Below, piece by piece: positions 25,183 to 33,833 of a stretch of 44,169 bases of DNA. The notes beneath the pieces are model-generated. The model was not told the origin of the DNA and ran no database searches. It was given only the letters and a program-made list of their open reading frames with translations. The stretch comes from an uncultured Verrucomicrobiota bacterium (GTDB taxonomy: Bacteria > Verrucomicrobiota > Verrucomicrobiia > Limisphaerales > CAIQOK01). Made by a program: the position numbers and the translations under genes. The stretch spans positions 1-44,169 of the forward strand of contig CAIQOK010000128.1 of NCBI GenBank assembly GCA_903873415.1. The letters are read 5' to 3'. Every line of letters begins with the position of its first letter. Positions within the stretch are counted from its first letter, which is position 1.

Positions 25183-26280
25183 TTAACTGAGCTTGACCCA
25201 CTTGCGTTCCCGCGAGGCTTCGTAAAGGGCTTCCATGACCACCACGCGGGATGCGGCCTCGCGCGGTGTCACCAGAGGTTGGTCTTTGGCACCCGCAACG
25301 GCGCTCAGGAACTGCTCCAGAGGCGAGGGCAGTTCCGGGGCAAGTTTTGTCCAGGGATCCTGGCTGTTGCTGCCAGGGACCTGCTTGCTTTTGTAATAGA
25401 GCTGGCCGTCAGCCATCATCGCGTGGCCTTCCGTGCCGCTGATGAGCAGCGGCACCGGGTCTTCCACATCCACCCAGCCCGCCGCCAGAGTTCCCGTGAT
25501 GCCGTTTTTAAAGCGGATCAAAGCCTCGCCGGATTCGTCGCAGCCGGGATAACGGCCCGTCACAGTCTTGATGTCAGCCGTCACACTCTCCACATCACCG
25601 AACAACCACATGAGGATGTCCAGCTTGTGGGTGCCCAGATCACCGAAAGCACCCACCCCGGAAATTTTCGGGTCCGCCATCCAACGCCATTCCGTGTCGA
25701 ACCACCCCCCCAGCGAACCGCCATGGCAGTTGGATCCCCGCACACGGGTGATACGGCCGAAGTGCCCTTTGGCGATTTCCTCCTTCAAAAAGATGTGCCT
25801 TGGATTGGTGCGCATGAAATAACCGGTGGTGAAGAGCAGCTTGGCCTTTTCAATCGCCGCCGCCATTTCCAAACTCTCCTTGCCGGTGATCCCCAAAGGT
25901 TTTTCGGCAAACATATGCTTGCCCGCACCAGCCGCGGCGAGAATCAATTCCTGGTGCCGGTTTGTCTCCGAAAAAATAACCACGGCCCCAATCTCCGGGT
26001 CCGACCAGATCTGATTCACGTCAGCCACCGTTCGGGAATTGAGTTCCCCGGCAAGCTTCTGGGCACGCACCGCGTCATGATCCCATACGGATTTGACCCG
26101 CAGGCTGGGGCGGGATTTGGCCAGCTTGACAAAACCGGGAGTGTGGATATGGCCGCCCCCAACCAGAGCGACAGTGAGGGGCTTTTGGGCCTGGGCCAGT
26201 GCGGAGGGCAAGGCTGCCACCGCGGCGGCGGCCACGGCGCTGGTGCGGATGAAATCACGACGGTTCAAAATGGAGTTCAT
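25183..26280 (-). CDS. Gfo/Idh/MocA-family oxidoreductase with Tat signal
   Basis: A 365-residue NAD(P)-dependent sugar-type dehydrogenase. The N-terminus has a twin-arginine signal (NRRDFIRTSAVAAAAVAALPSALA), so the folded, cofactor-loaded enzyme is exported. A Rossmann fold follows (VALVGGGHIHTPGFVKLAKS), then the family EKPLGIT lysine motif and GTHKLDILMWLFGDVESV. Tat-exported members of this family are common in Planctomycetes and Verrucomicrobia, where they are thought to act on sugars or polyols; the substrate is unknown. I start at the ATG of MNSILNRRDF; in-frame ATGs at 26289 and 26337 would only lengthen the region ahead of the signal. Confidence 0.88.
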   Translation of the reverse strand: MNSILNRRDFIRTSAVAAAAVAALPSALAQAQKPLTVALVGGGHIHTPGFVKLAKSRPSLRVKSVWDHDAVRAQKLAGELNSRTVADVNQIWSDPEIGAVVIFSETNRHQELILAAAGAGKHMFAEKPLGITGKESLEMAAAIEKAKLLFTTGYFMRTNPRHIFLKEEIAKGHFGRITRVRGSNCHGGSLGGWFDTEWRWMADPKISGVGAFGDLGTHKLDILMWLFGDVESVTADIKTVTGRYPGCDESGEALIRFKNGITGTLAAGWVDVEDPVPLLISGTEGHAMMADGQLYYKSKQVPGSNSQDPWTKLAPELPSPLEQFLSAVAGAKDQPLVTPREAASRVVVMEALYEASRERKWVKLS

Positions 26281-26423
26281 GGGTCCCATCGTAGCACTCC
26301 GCGAAGAATAAGTAATGGATTTTTTGAGATGCCGCATCGCTCCTTGCCCGGCCTATGGACGGCTCGGGCAAAGGGACGATTAGCCCGCAAGCCCGGCCTG
26401 GCCTGGCCTGCTTTCACGCCAAC

Positions 26424-28505
26424 TCAGGCAAAGACTATCTCGGTGGTAGCGGCGTCGGCATCCCAACCCCGTGTGGGGCCGGCGGTCACAGAGGAAATAT
26501 CTTTGATGGAGATTTGGCGGCCGAGCGTTTTCGGGGACTTAATCTCGATCAGCTCGGGGTTGCAGGTCTGTTGGCTGACTTTCTGGTGCGGTGCCGGCTT
26601 GTAGCGGACAAAGAGTTTCTTGGGGGTGCCGGGGGCCAGAAACAGCAACCGCGACTTCTCAGGAATGCAGGAATAGGTCTTGTTGAGAATGGTGCCCCCA
26701 AATTTAAACCGCTTCAGATAACTCGCATTCCGGTCGCTGTAAGCACAGGTGTAAACCTGCTCGCGATCCGGCAGCCCGCAGAAATAGACATCCGGACCGA
26801 CGAAGAGTTTTTCCGGCAGCTCGCTCACCTTGTAGGTTCCATCCTTGAAGATAAGCAGCAGTTTGTCGAACTTGGTGCACTCAAGCTTGAATTCCTCGCC
26901 GCTGACCTTGTAGCCCACATAGCCGCTTTCCCGGTCGTAGCTCACCTTGAAAGCTTTGAAAGCCACCGCCTTGACGTCGACCTCCTCGTGCCGGGAGGAT
27001 TTCGTGGTCAGGCGGGGATAAAGCGGACCATACTTGGCGAGCAGCGTCTCCAAATGCCCAATGGCATAGCGGGTCAGGTTCTTGAGATTTTTCTGCGTCT
27101 CGGCCAGATCGGCTTTGACCTTGTCCATCTCCTGCCGGTGCTTGCTGATGTCGAAGAGCGAAATGCGGCGGATGCGCACCTGAAGCAGACGTTCGACGTC
27201 CGGGTCGGTAAGGCTGCGGACCAGCTGCTTTGCAAAGGGCAGGAAGCCCTCGTAGACGGACGCCATGACCGCCTCGTTGGTCTTACACTGCTCGATTTTT
27301 TTGTAGATCCGCTCCTCGATGAAAATACGTTCCAAGGTGCGGAAATGCAGCTCATCTTCCAGCTGCTTGAGCTTGAGCTCCAGCTCCTGTTTGAGCAGGG
27401 CTACGAGCTGGGCCGTGTTGGCCCGCAACACTTCGCTCACGGTCAGTTCCACAGGCCGGTTGGCCCGGATGACGATGATGCGACTGGTGAGCGATATTTC
27501 GCAATCCGTGAAGGCGTAAAGCGCGTCCACCAACTTCTCAGCCTCCACACCGGCGGGACAGCGCACCTCGATCTCCACCGTCTCGGAGGTGAAATCATTG
27601 ATCGACTTGACCTTGAGTTTGCCTTTGCGGGTGGCGTCCTCGATCGAGGCAATCAGCGACTCGGTGGTGGTGCTGGGAGGGATCTCCTTGATCACCACGG
27701 TCGACTCGTCTTTGACCTTGAGTTTGGCGCGGACTTTGACCGAGCCTTTGCCATCCTGATAATCGCGGGCATCCATCAGGCCGCCCGTCGGAAAATCCGG
27801 CAGGCACTTGAATGGCTCGTTCTTGAGGATGGCGATCTGGGCCTGCAACAGCTCGGGGAAATTATGCGGCAGAATCCGTGCCGACAACCCCACCGCGATG
27901 CCTTCGGTGCCCAGCATCAGGGTGACCGGCAGTTTGCACGGCAGGGTGACCGGCTCGCGGTTGCGCCCGTCGTAGCTCGGCACAAACTCAGTGATCTCGT
28001 CATTGAAGAGCTCCGTGCGAGCCAACTCTGTCAGGCGGCACTCGATGTAACGCGGCGCGGCCGCAGGATCGCCGGTGTAAATATTCCCGAAATTCCCCTG
28101 CCCCTCGATGAGGTAGCGCTTGTTGGCCAGCACCACCAGCGCATCGCCAATGGAGGCGTCGCCATGCGGATGGTATTGCATCGTGTGCCCGACGACATTG
28201 GCCACCTTGATAAAACGTCCGTCATCCTTCTCATGCAGCGCCCAAAGAATGCGCCTTTGCACCGGTTTGAGCCCGTCGACCAGATGCGGGATGGCACGGT
28301 CGCGGATGACGTAGCTGGCATATTCCAGGAAGCTCGTGTTGACACGCCGGTGCAGCGCCAGCTCGATCTTACCGGGAACGAAAGGGTGCGGGGCATGGGC
28401 GGGCACCGGTTCGGCCACGATTTCGGCGTGGTTGCTGCCATTGCCCGCTTCTGCGGTAATCTTCAAATTCAACTGACCGGGATCTTTTTTTTCTTTGTCG
28501 GACAT
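26424..28505 (-). CDS. parC: DNA topoisomerase IV subunit A (ParC-like)
   Basis: The strand-cutting subunit of a type IIA topoisomerase. In 693 residues the breakage-reunion core is complete: YASYVIRDRAIPHLVDGLKPVQRRIL, ANVVGHTMQYHPHGDASIGDAL, and the catalytic tyrosine in APRYIECRLTE (Tyr153). A coiled-coil gate (residues about 370-480) follows, then a shortened C-terminal DNA-wrapping region rather than six full GyrA blades. The wording GRFIKVANVVGHTMQYHPHGDASIGD and EGIAVGLSARILPHNF matches Bacteroidetes/Chlamydia-type ParC rather than GyrA. No parE or gyrB lies beside it. A 40-residue acidic/Pro-rich N-terminal extension precedes the core. Confidence 0.9.
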   Translation of the reverse strand: MSDKEKKDPGQLNLKITAEAGNGSNHAEIVAEPVPAHAPHPFVPGKIELALHRRVNTSFLEYASYVIRDRAIPHLVDGLKPVQRRILWALHEKDDGRFIKVANVVGHTMQYHPHGDASIGDALVVLANKRYLIEGQGNFGNIYTGDPAAAPRYIECRLTELARTELFNDEITEFVPSYDGRNREPVTLPCKLPVTLMLGTEGIAVGLSARILPHNFPELLQAQIAILKNEPFKCLPDFPTGGLMDARDYQDGKGSVKVRAKLKVKDESTVVIKEIPPSTTTESLIASIEDATRKGKLKVKSINDFTSETVEIEVRCPAGVEAEKLVDALYAFTDCEISLTSRIIVIRANRPVELTVSEVLRANTAQLVALLKQELELKLKQLEDELHFRTLERIFIEERIYKKIEQCKTNEAVMASVYEGFLPFAKQLVRSLTDPDVERLLQVRIRRISLFDISKHRQEMDKVKADLAETQKNLKNLTRYAIGHLETLLAKYGPLYPRLTTKSSRHEEVDVKAVAFKAFKVSYDRESGYVGYKVSGEEFKLECTKFDKLLLIFKDGTYKVSELPEKLFVGPDVYFCGLPDREQVYTCAYSDRNASYLKRFKFGGTILNKTYSCIPEKSRLLFLAPGTPKKLFVRYKPAPHQKVSQQTCNPELIEIKSPKTLGRQISIKDISSVTAGPTRGWDADAATTEIVFA

Positions 28506-28752
28506 GGGGCGTCAGTGCTCGCCGCGGCATTCTCTGGGACCGCGGTCGGCGAAATCCTGCGAGCAACCGCCCCAAAAGAAAAGAACTCTTTAATCTAAAA
28601 ACAAAGCCACCATGGACCTCCCTGCCACACCGGTCGGCTTCCACTCCAAAATCAACCGACGATTGGCAACACCCTACATGGCAAAACCAGCCCGGAATTC
28701 GATTTTGTTCCCCCCATGAGAACCAAAAGGCCTGTGCGCCCTCGATTGGAAA

Positions 28753-29934
28753 TTATTTTGGCGCCGCGGTTTCCAGCCCGCACACCGCTTGATCCCCGCC
28801 ATTGACGGGTTTTCTGCGCAGCCGCAGCCGCCAGTTCGTGAAAACGTCATAACTCACCGAATTTTTCAACTTCGCCAGATCGTGCACCGTGATCTCCTCG
28901 CCCCCCTGACACCCCATTAAAACCGCCTCATCCCACATCTGCACCTCCGGAATGTCGGTGACGTCCACCATCAACGCATCCATGGCGATGCCGCCGACGA
29001 GCGGTGCCCGGCGTCCCCGGATGAGCGCCCCGCCAGCATTGCGGACCCGGGGGTAACCGTCACCGTAGCCGATGGGCAGCACGGCGATACGCCGGACATC
29101 TGGTGCGGTATAGCGCATGCCGTAGCCGACGACTTCGCCGGGCTTCAAGGTCTGGATCGCGGCGACCCTGGCCTTAACTGACATCACCGGTTCAATTCCG
29201 GCAATCCGCCGGCAGACCGCGGAGGGAAAAACGCCAAACATGAGAAGGCCCACACGCACCATGTCCTGATGGGCGTGAGGCAGGTCGAGAAAGCCGCCGC
29301 TGTTGCAGGCGTGTTTAAGGCGCACGGAAATTCCGGCGCGCTCCAGCGCCGCTGTGACTTCGGAAAACCGGGCAAATTGGAGGTTGGCAAAACTTTTGTC
29401 CCTCTCGTCGGATTGTGAGAAATGCGTCATCACGCCCTCCAATTGCAATGAGGGTTCGGCGCACACCCGCTCGATAAGCGGCAGCGCCTCGTCCCAGCGC
29501 ACTCCGTAACGGCTCATGCCGGTATGGACTTTCACATGCACCGGCACCCTCTTGCCGAAGAGCGCCGCGGTTTTGGCCAGCGCCCGTAACACATGGGGCT
29601 CGTTGACGCACACGGTCAGATCATGCGCCACGCACCATTCCAGCTCCTCCTCATGCCGCTGGCCCAACAGGAGCAGTGGCGCCGTAACACCAGCGTCGCG
29701 CAGCGCCATCGCCTCCTCGAGCGTGCTCAATCCGCAACCCCAGGCCCCCTCCTCCAGCGCGACTCGGGCGGCATCCAGCGCGCCATGCCCATAGGCCTCG
29801 TCCTTGACGATTGCCATCAACCGGACCTGAGGCGGCAGATCGCGCCGGATCAACTTCAAATTGCGCCGCAGCCGGCCCAGATCGATCTCGATCCAAGCCG
29901 GCCGCAGCGGGAAGTTTTGGGAATTAAAAGTCAT
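28753..29934 (-). CDS. alr: alanine racemase
   Basis: Alr interconverts L- and D-alanine for peptidoglycan, using pyridoxal phosphate. In 393 residues the PLP lysine is in AIVKDEAYGHG (Lys44; many homologues read KANAYGHG), followed by GCGLSTLEEAMALRDAG, HVKVHTGMSRYGV, LKHACNSGGFL, and the second-base tyrosine region VGYGMRYTAP. The C-terminal beta domain has VLPIGYGDGYPR and DVFTNWRLRLRRKPV. I use the ATG of MTFNSQN; 15 further codons upstream lack conservation-like sequence. It is read in the same direction as parC, 250 bases upstream of it, and probably has its own transcript. Confidence 0.96.
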   Translation of the reverse strand: MTFNSQNFPLRPAWIEIDLGRLRRNLKLIRRDLPPQVRLMAIVKDEAYGHGALDAARVALEEGAWGCGLSTLEEAMALRDAGVTAPLLLLGQRHEEELEWCVAHDLTVCVNEPHVLRALAKTAALFGKRVPVHVKVHTGMSRYGVRWDEALPLIERVCAEPSLQLEGVMTHFSQSDERDKSFANLQFARFSEVTAALERAGISVRLKHACNSGGFLDLPHAHQDMVRVGLLMFGVFPSAVCRRIAGIEPVMSVKARVAAIQTLKPGEVVGYGMRYTAPDVRRIAVLPIGYGDGYPRVRNAGGALIRGRRAPLVGGIAMDALMVDVTDIPEVQMWDEAVLMGCQGGEEITVHDLAKLKNSVSYDVFTNWRLRLRRKPVNGGDQAVCGLETAAPK

Positions 29935-30101
29935 CGCAATACCGGGGGTTGTTAAAGCATGAATCCGGGCAAATGACACGAAAAAATCGAACCTGGTTTA
30001 TATATTTCTTCCCGCCCCATTTTTTAAATCAGCACCGGAGCCGGGCGGCCGCGCACCGAAAAAACTCTGGCAGACAGAAGCAACCTTTGCCATTCTGGGA
30101 C

Positions 30102-30164
30102 ATGGTCTTACTCCTGAAACTGCTGCTGGCCTCCGCCTTTGGTTTCGTGCTGCTGGCTCTGTGA
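30102..30164 (+). CDS. possible 20-residue hydrophobic microprotein
   Basis: A 20-codon frame starting at ATG encodes MVLLLKLLLASAFGFVLLAL, a single hydrophobic helix. Its TGA overlaps the GTG start of the following membrane protein (GTGA), as in translationally coupled pairs. No strong Shine-Dalgarno sequence is visible before it. It could be a real transmembrane microprotein, a leader that sets translation of the next gene, or chance. Confidence 0.35.
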   Translation: MVLLLKLLLASAFGFVLLAL

Positions 30165-30553
30165 AACCGTTTCGATACCTCTCCGACCGCCTGTTCCTGT
30201 TATCTGGCTTCCTCTACGCTGTCAATCGCTGGCTCGTCAAACCCCACGTCCACAGCGGCTTCCTGCACGACCATTTCAACGACCTTTTGCTGATGCCCTG
30301 CGCCCTGCCTCCGCTTCTGCTGGCCCAGCGCCGGCTCAAGCTGCGCAAGCACGACCGCCCGCCCGCCACCGGCGAAATCATTCTCTACTGCGGACTGTGG
30401 TCCATCCAATGCAAAATCATCGGCCCGCATCTCACCCGGCGCGCCACTTGGGACCCGTGGGATATCCTTGCCTATGCCGCCGGCGGATTGCTCGCCGGCC
30501 TCTGGTGGCAGCGCGAAAAACGGTTTGGCACCGGCCCCGCCAATGAATTTTGA
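30161..30553 (+). CDS. small conserved-looking membrane protein, function unknown
   Basis: A 130-residue protein starting at GTG, with two to three probable membrane helices (about residues 7-22, 40-52 and 101-118). A distinctive loop reads KPHVHSGFLHDHFNDLLLMPCALP, with clustered His/Asp residues that could bind a metal. I do not recognise the family with certainty. It overlaps the downstream methyltransferase by 11 bases and the upstream microORF by 3 bases, so the three are probably one operon. The start codon choice rests on the GTGA overlap. Confidence 0.65.
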   Translation: MKPFRYLSDRLFLLSGFLYAVNRWLVKPHVHSGFLHDHFNDLLLMPCALPPLLLAQRRLKLRKHDRPPATGEIILYCGLWSIQCKIIGPHLTRRATWDPWDILAYAAGGLLAGLWWQREKRFGTGPANEF

Positions 30554-31196
30554 TCCGATCGCCCCGCATTACCGCTGGATCGAGCTGCTCGGTGCCGGCG
30601 GAACATTGCAGCGCTGCCGGACCGCCTTTCTCCAGCAAATCCCCGCCCCGAAAAACGTCCTTATTCTTGGCGAAGGGAACGGCAGATTTCTGACCGGACT
30701 GCGCCGACAATTTGCGGGAGCGGCAGTCACTTGCGTGGATTCCAGCGCCCGGATGCTAGACTTGGCCCGAGCTCGCCTGGTGCGTCACCAACTCCATACC
30801 GGCAACATCCGATTTATCCACGCCGACGCCCTGGCTTGGCCGCCGCCGCACAAAGAGTTTGATTTGATTGCGACCCACTTTTTTCTGGATTGTTTCCGAA
30901 TGGATCAAGTGGCAGCGCTGGTTGAAAAGTTGGGAGCTGCGGCGACCAGTGACGCCCTCTGGCTGCTTTCGGATTTTCAAATCCCTGCCCGGGGGCTGCG
31001 ACGTTGCCGGGCACGGCTGATTCTCTGGATGCTCTACGCGTTTTTCCGTGCCACCGCCCGGCTGCCGGCACGGAAACTTGTGTGCCCGGATCACTTCCTC
31101 AAAGAAGCCGGCTTCACACTGGCCCACCGCAGGCTCTACGAATGGGATCTGCTGCGGGCGGATTGGTGGGGGCGAAATCCGGCACCACAGCGCTGA
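30543..31196 (+). CDS. class I SAM-dependent methyltransferase
   Basis: A 217-residue protein with the class I methyltransferase fold: SAM-binding motif NVLILGEGNGRFL (residues about 38-50), acidic end of strand 2 in VTCVDSSARMLDLAR, then IRFIHADALAWP and FDLIATHFFLDCF. It lacks the NPPY signature of PrmC/HemK, so a DNA or RF methylase is unlikely; a small-molecule or quinone-type substrate is more likely. I start at the ATG of MNFDPIAPHYRW, 11 bases inside the preceding gene, because this is the typical start of such proteins. A longer in-frame start at 30468 lies mostly within the neighbour. Confidence 0.86.
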   Translation: MNFDPIAPHYRWIELLGAGGTLQRCRTAFLQQIPAPKNVLILGEGNGRFLTGLRRQFAGAAVTCVDSSARMLDLARARLVRHQLHTGNIRFIHADALAWPPPHKEFDLIATHFFLDCFRMDQVAALVEKLGAAATSDALWLLSDFQIPARGLRRCRARLILWMLYAFFRATARLPARKLVCPDHFLKEAGFTLAHRRLYEWDLLRADWWGRNPAPQR

Positions 31197-31226
31197 TTGC
31201 CGGACCCGGACCGAGGCTACGGCGTA

Positions 31227-32339
31227 TCAATAGGCGGCCTGGTCTTCCGCCGCCTCATAGGCCTTGAATTTCTTCTGCTCCAACGCCCTTTGGGCGGTTT
31301 TGGTCTGCCGCTTGTTCAGGATCGACTCGCGCCGCTGCGCGGCGCCGGTCAAACCATCGAGCTCCAACCGGAGTTTGAGATAACTGTCATAGCGTTCCCG
31401 GGTCAACCCGCCACCGGCCAAAGACTCCAACACCCGGCAACGCTTTTCGGTGGTGTGACTGCAGCTCCGGAAATGACACGTCATGCCCAATTCCTCCACG
31501 TCCGCAAACGCCTCGCGCCCCGCCTCGGCCGCCAGCCACATCTGAAATTCCCGCATCCCCGGCGTGTCGATCACCATTCCCCCGTTGCCCAGCACGATCA
31601 ACTCGCGCCAGGACGTGGTGTGCCGGCCCTTGGCATCACTCTCCCGGACCTCGGTCGTCGGCAAAACATCATCCCCGTAAAGATGATTGATCAGCGAAGA
31701 CTTGCCCACGCCCGATCCGCCAATGAACACCACGGTATGACCGGGGCGCACCCACCGCTTGAGGGCGGGCATCCCGCCCCCGGTCTCGGCACTGACCGCC
31801 AGCACCGGCGCCTGATCGGCAATGCCTGCGACCACCGCCAATTTCGCCGGAAGATCCTCGCACAAGTCTATTTTGTTGAGCACCACCACGGGCTTGATTC
31901 CCCCTTCAGCCACCATCGCCATCAACCGCTGAATCAGTCCGGGATTGAAGGAGCGGTCCACGGCTTGGACGACAAAGGCCGTGTCGACGTTGGTGACAAG
32001 GACCTGCTCCTGAGTGACACGTCCGGCCACCTTCCGCGACAATTTGGTCCGGCGAGGCAACACCAGATGAATCAGGGCCTTGTCCTCCTTGGGCACCCGC
32101 GAGAAGGCCACCCAGTCGCCCACCTTAGGCAGGTGCGCCGGGAACCGACGGGATTCATGCAGCAACCGGCCGGATACCTTGCCGATGATGGGGTCATCGG
32201 CGTTAAACAGCACGTAGTGGTGCTTGTCCTCCACCGCCACGCGCGCCGGCTGCCAGCCCTTTTCGCGATGCGGGGCGAAGCCCTCCTCCAGGGCTTCACT
32301 CCAACACAGGGTTTCCAAAGTGACCTTCGGCTTTGCCAT
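31227..32339 (-). CDS. rsgA: ribosome small subunit-dependent GTPase A
   Basis: RsgA is a circularly permuted GTPase that checks and releases late-stage 30S subunits. The G motifs appear in the permuted order: VVLNKIDLCEDL (G4), VLAVSAETG (G5), then GGSGVGKSSLINHL (G1) and VIDTPGMREFQMW (G3). An N-terminal OB domain and a C-terminal zinc-binding knuckle follow (CHFRSCSHTTEKRCRVLESL). The length of 370 residues is a little above average. I start at the ATG of MAKPKVTLET; 27 further codons are open upstream but do not resemble the family. Confidence 0.94.
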   Translation of the reverse strand: MAKPKVTLETLCWSEALEEGFAPHREKGWQPARVAVEDKHHYVLFNADDPIIGKVSGRLLHESRRFPAHLPKVGDWVAFSRVPKEDKALIHLVLPRRTKLSRKVAGRVTQEQVLVTNVDTAFVVQAVDRSFNPGLIQRLMAMVAEGGIKPVVVLNKIDLCEDLPAKLAVVAGIADQAPVLAVSAETGGGMPALKRWVRPGHTVVFIGGSGVGKSSLINHLYGDDVLPTTEVRESDAKGRHTTSWRELIVLGNGGMVIDTPGMREFQMWLAAEAGREAFADVEELGMTCHFRSCSHTTEKRCRVLESLAGGGLTRERYDSYLKLRLELDGLTGAAQRRESILNKRQTKTAQRALEQKKFKAYEAAEDQAAY

Positions 32340-32432
32340 CAATATGATTATTGCCGCATCCGCAAGGGTTTGGGCAAATGGTTTTAAAACTTCCCGCCGA
32401 TTGGCCTGCCACACCGGCATCCCGCCCCCTCT

Positions 32433-33092
32433 TCAGGGCTTGCCGGTTGGGCCGCCGGCCGCGGGCCACTGGGTGCCGCCGCTTCGCAGCCAGAGCAACA
32501 CTCCCATCCCGTAGAAGTCAGCCTCGGTTTTGATGTTCTTGAAAATCTGGTTCTGCAGGTCCAGCCGGACTTCCCGGTTGTTTCGCTTGTCGGCCAGATC
32601 AATGAACTTGGCGGAACCCAAACTCAGATTTAACACGTCAATACCGGCGAATTCGACCCCCTGCAATTCGATTCCACCCCCGCCGGCCTTTCCATAATCC
32701 CCCCCCGGCTTGCCGCCCAGTCTCATCACGTTGGTCTGTCCCAGCTCGTTTCGGACGATGTCCAGCTCGGCCAGCTTGAACCGCGCCAGAGTGACGTGGA
32801 GTTTGCCACTGGCCAGCGCCACCGGATCCAGTTCGATGTGCAGCTCGGGCATGTCGAGAAATGGTGCGCCGCCAAACGCCGGGGTGTTGTAGAGCCGAAG
32901 ATTTTCCACCGTCACCATCGGCCGGAGGATGCCGGTGGTGAACTTACCGATCTGCGCCTCCATGCCGGTCAGAGCACGAATCCGGTTTTCCACCACCACA
33001 CGCAGGATAGAATCCTTGAAAAAGATGACCAGCACGACCAGCGTCACGGTGATCAGCACCAGGCGCAGCAGCCATTTAAAAAGCCATTTCAT
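32433..33092 (-). CDS. AsmA-like envelope protein
   Basis: A 219-residue protein with one N-terminal membrane helix (FKWLLRLVLITVTLVVLVIFF) and the AsmA-type opening KDSILRVVVENRIRALTGMEAQIGKFTTGILRPMVTVENLRLYNTP. AsmA-family proteins have beta-rich groove domains and help move lipids between membranes, though many are much longer than this one. It lacks the C-terminal half of canonical AsmA and ends in a Gly/Pro-rich tail. It is read in the direction of rsgA, 93 bases upstream of it. Confidence 0.65.
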   Translation of the reverse strand: MKWLFKWLLRLVLITVTLVVLVIFFKDSILRVVVENRIRALTGMEAQIGKFTTGILRPMVTVENLRLYNTPAFGGAPFLDMPELHIELDPVALASGKLHVTLARFKLAELDIVRNELGQTNVMRLGGKPGGDYGKAGGGGIELQGVEFAGIDVLNLSLGSAKFIDLADKRNNREVRLDLQNQIFKNIKTEADFYGMGVLLWLRSGGTQWPAAGGPTGKP

Positions 33093-33105
33093 CCGGACTT
33101 GGCTT

Positions 33106-33714
33106 TCAAAGCCTTACGTCCTCCGGTCGGACCTCAAGACATTCGTCCTGGTCCTCCCAGATCAGTGCCGGATAAAACTCCAGCAGCTTCGGCGCAATAA
33201 CGCTCCCGGCTTGGGCGAGGAGAACCTCCACGTCCTTCGCCGCGTTTTCGTAAGCCGCATCATAGCTGCCGGCGCTCTTGCGCTGGCAATCATCCCAATG
33301 CGCAACGGCATGGACGGGGGCGTATTGCGCGGCCCAGGCCTCCACCTCGCCGCGCACCTCGGCGGGGATCTCCTCAAACGGAATAAGGGTCTCGTTGCAA
33401 TGCTGGCAGATCAGTCCGGCATCCCGCACATCCCGAGTGAGCAAGGGCAGCATCGGAGCCCGGCAACAGGCCGATTCCTGGTAGGCAGCAGGTGCGGTGG
33501 CTAGACGCTTGAACCAGATCTGGCGGTCATGGGCCAGCTGCGCGCCCAATCGATAGGCACCGAGGAGAGGATGGGAAAGCCGCCATGCCTTGGCCTCAAT
33601 CTGGCCAAGAGTCTGGGCCAGCCAACGCGCCAGAGTCAGATCATCAAAATCGCGAAAGGCGCGACCATACTCTTTCCATAAGGCGTCCAGCGGAGATTCC
33701 GGATTGTCAAGCAT
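33106..33714 (-). CDS. conserved-looking protein with a CxxC motif, unknown function
   Basis: A 202-residue soluble protein that I do not recognise. It is largely helical and rich in Ala, Trp and Tyr, with a CC pair (ESACCRAPML) followed by DAGLICQHCNETLIPFEEIP, which looks like a single zinc ribbon half or metal-binding knuckle. The C-terminal part is acidic (WEDQDECLEVRPEDVR). I prefer the ATG at 33714 (MLDNPESPL) over one 19 codons upstream, since the extra residues look unlike protein-coding start sequence. It starts 13 bases upstream of the AsmA-like gene and is probably cotranscribed with it. Confidence 0.6.
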   Translation of the reverse strand: MLDNPESPLDALWKEYGRAFRDFDDLTLARWLAQTLGQIEAKAWRLSHPLLGAYRLGAQLAHDRQIWFKRLATAPAAYQESACCRAPMLPLLTRDVRDAGLICQHCNETLIPFEEIPAEVRGEVEAWAAQYAPVHAVAHWDDCQRKSAGSYDAAYENAAKDVEVLLAQAGSVIAPKLLEFYPALIWEDQDECLEVRPEDVRL

Positions 33715-33833
33715 CAGACGAAGTGTTGCGCCAGACGCAAAATTTGTCGAGCGCGGGAAACACCGGGTCAAAATTCAAAATCTTGCCCCAATAACAAAAA
33801 CGGCAAAGACAATCTGACGCTCTGATGTCCCTC

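Noticed and set aside
26355-28598. 747-codon open frame opposite parC
   Set aside because: It is an antisense shadow of a GC-rich gene. The minus-strand frame has the complete topoisomerase motifs, and this one has none.
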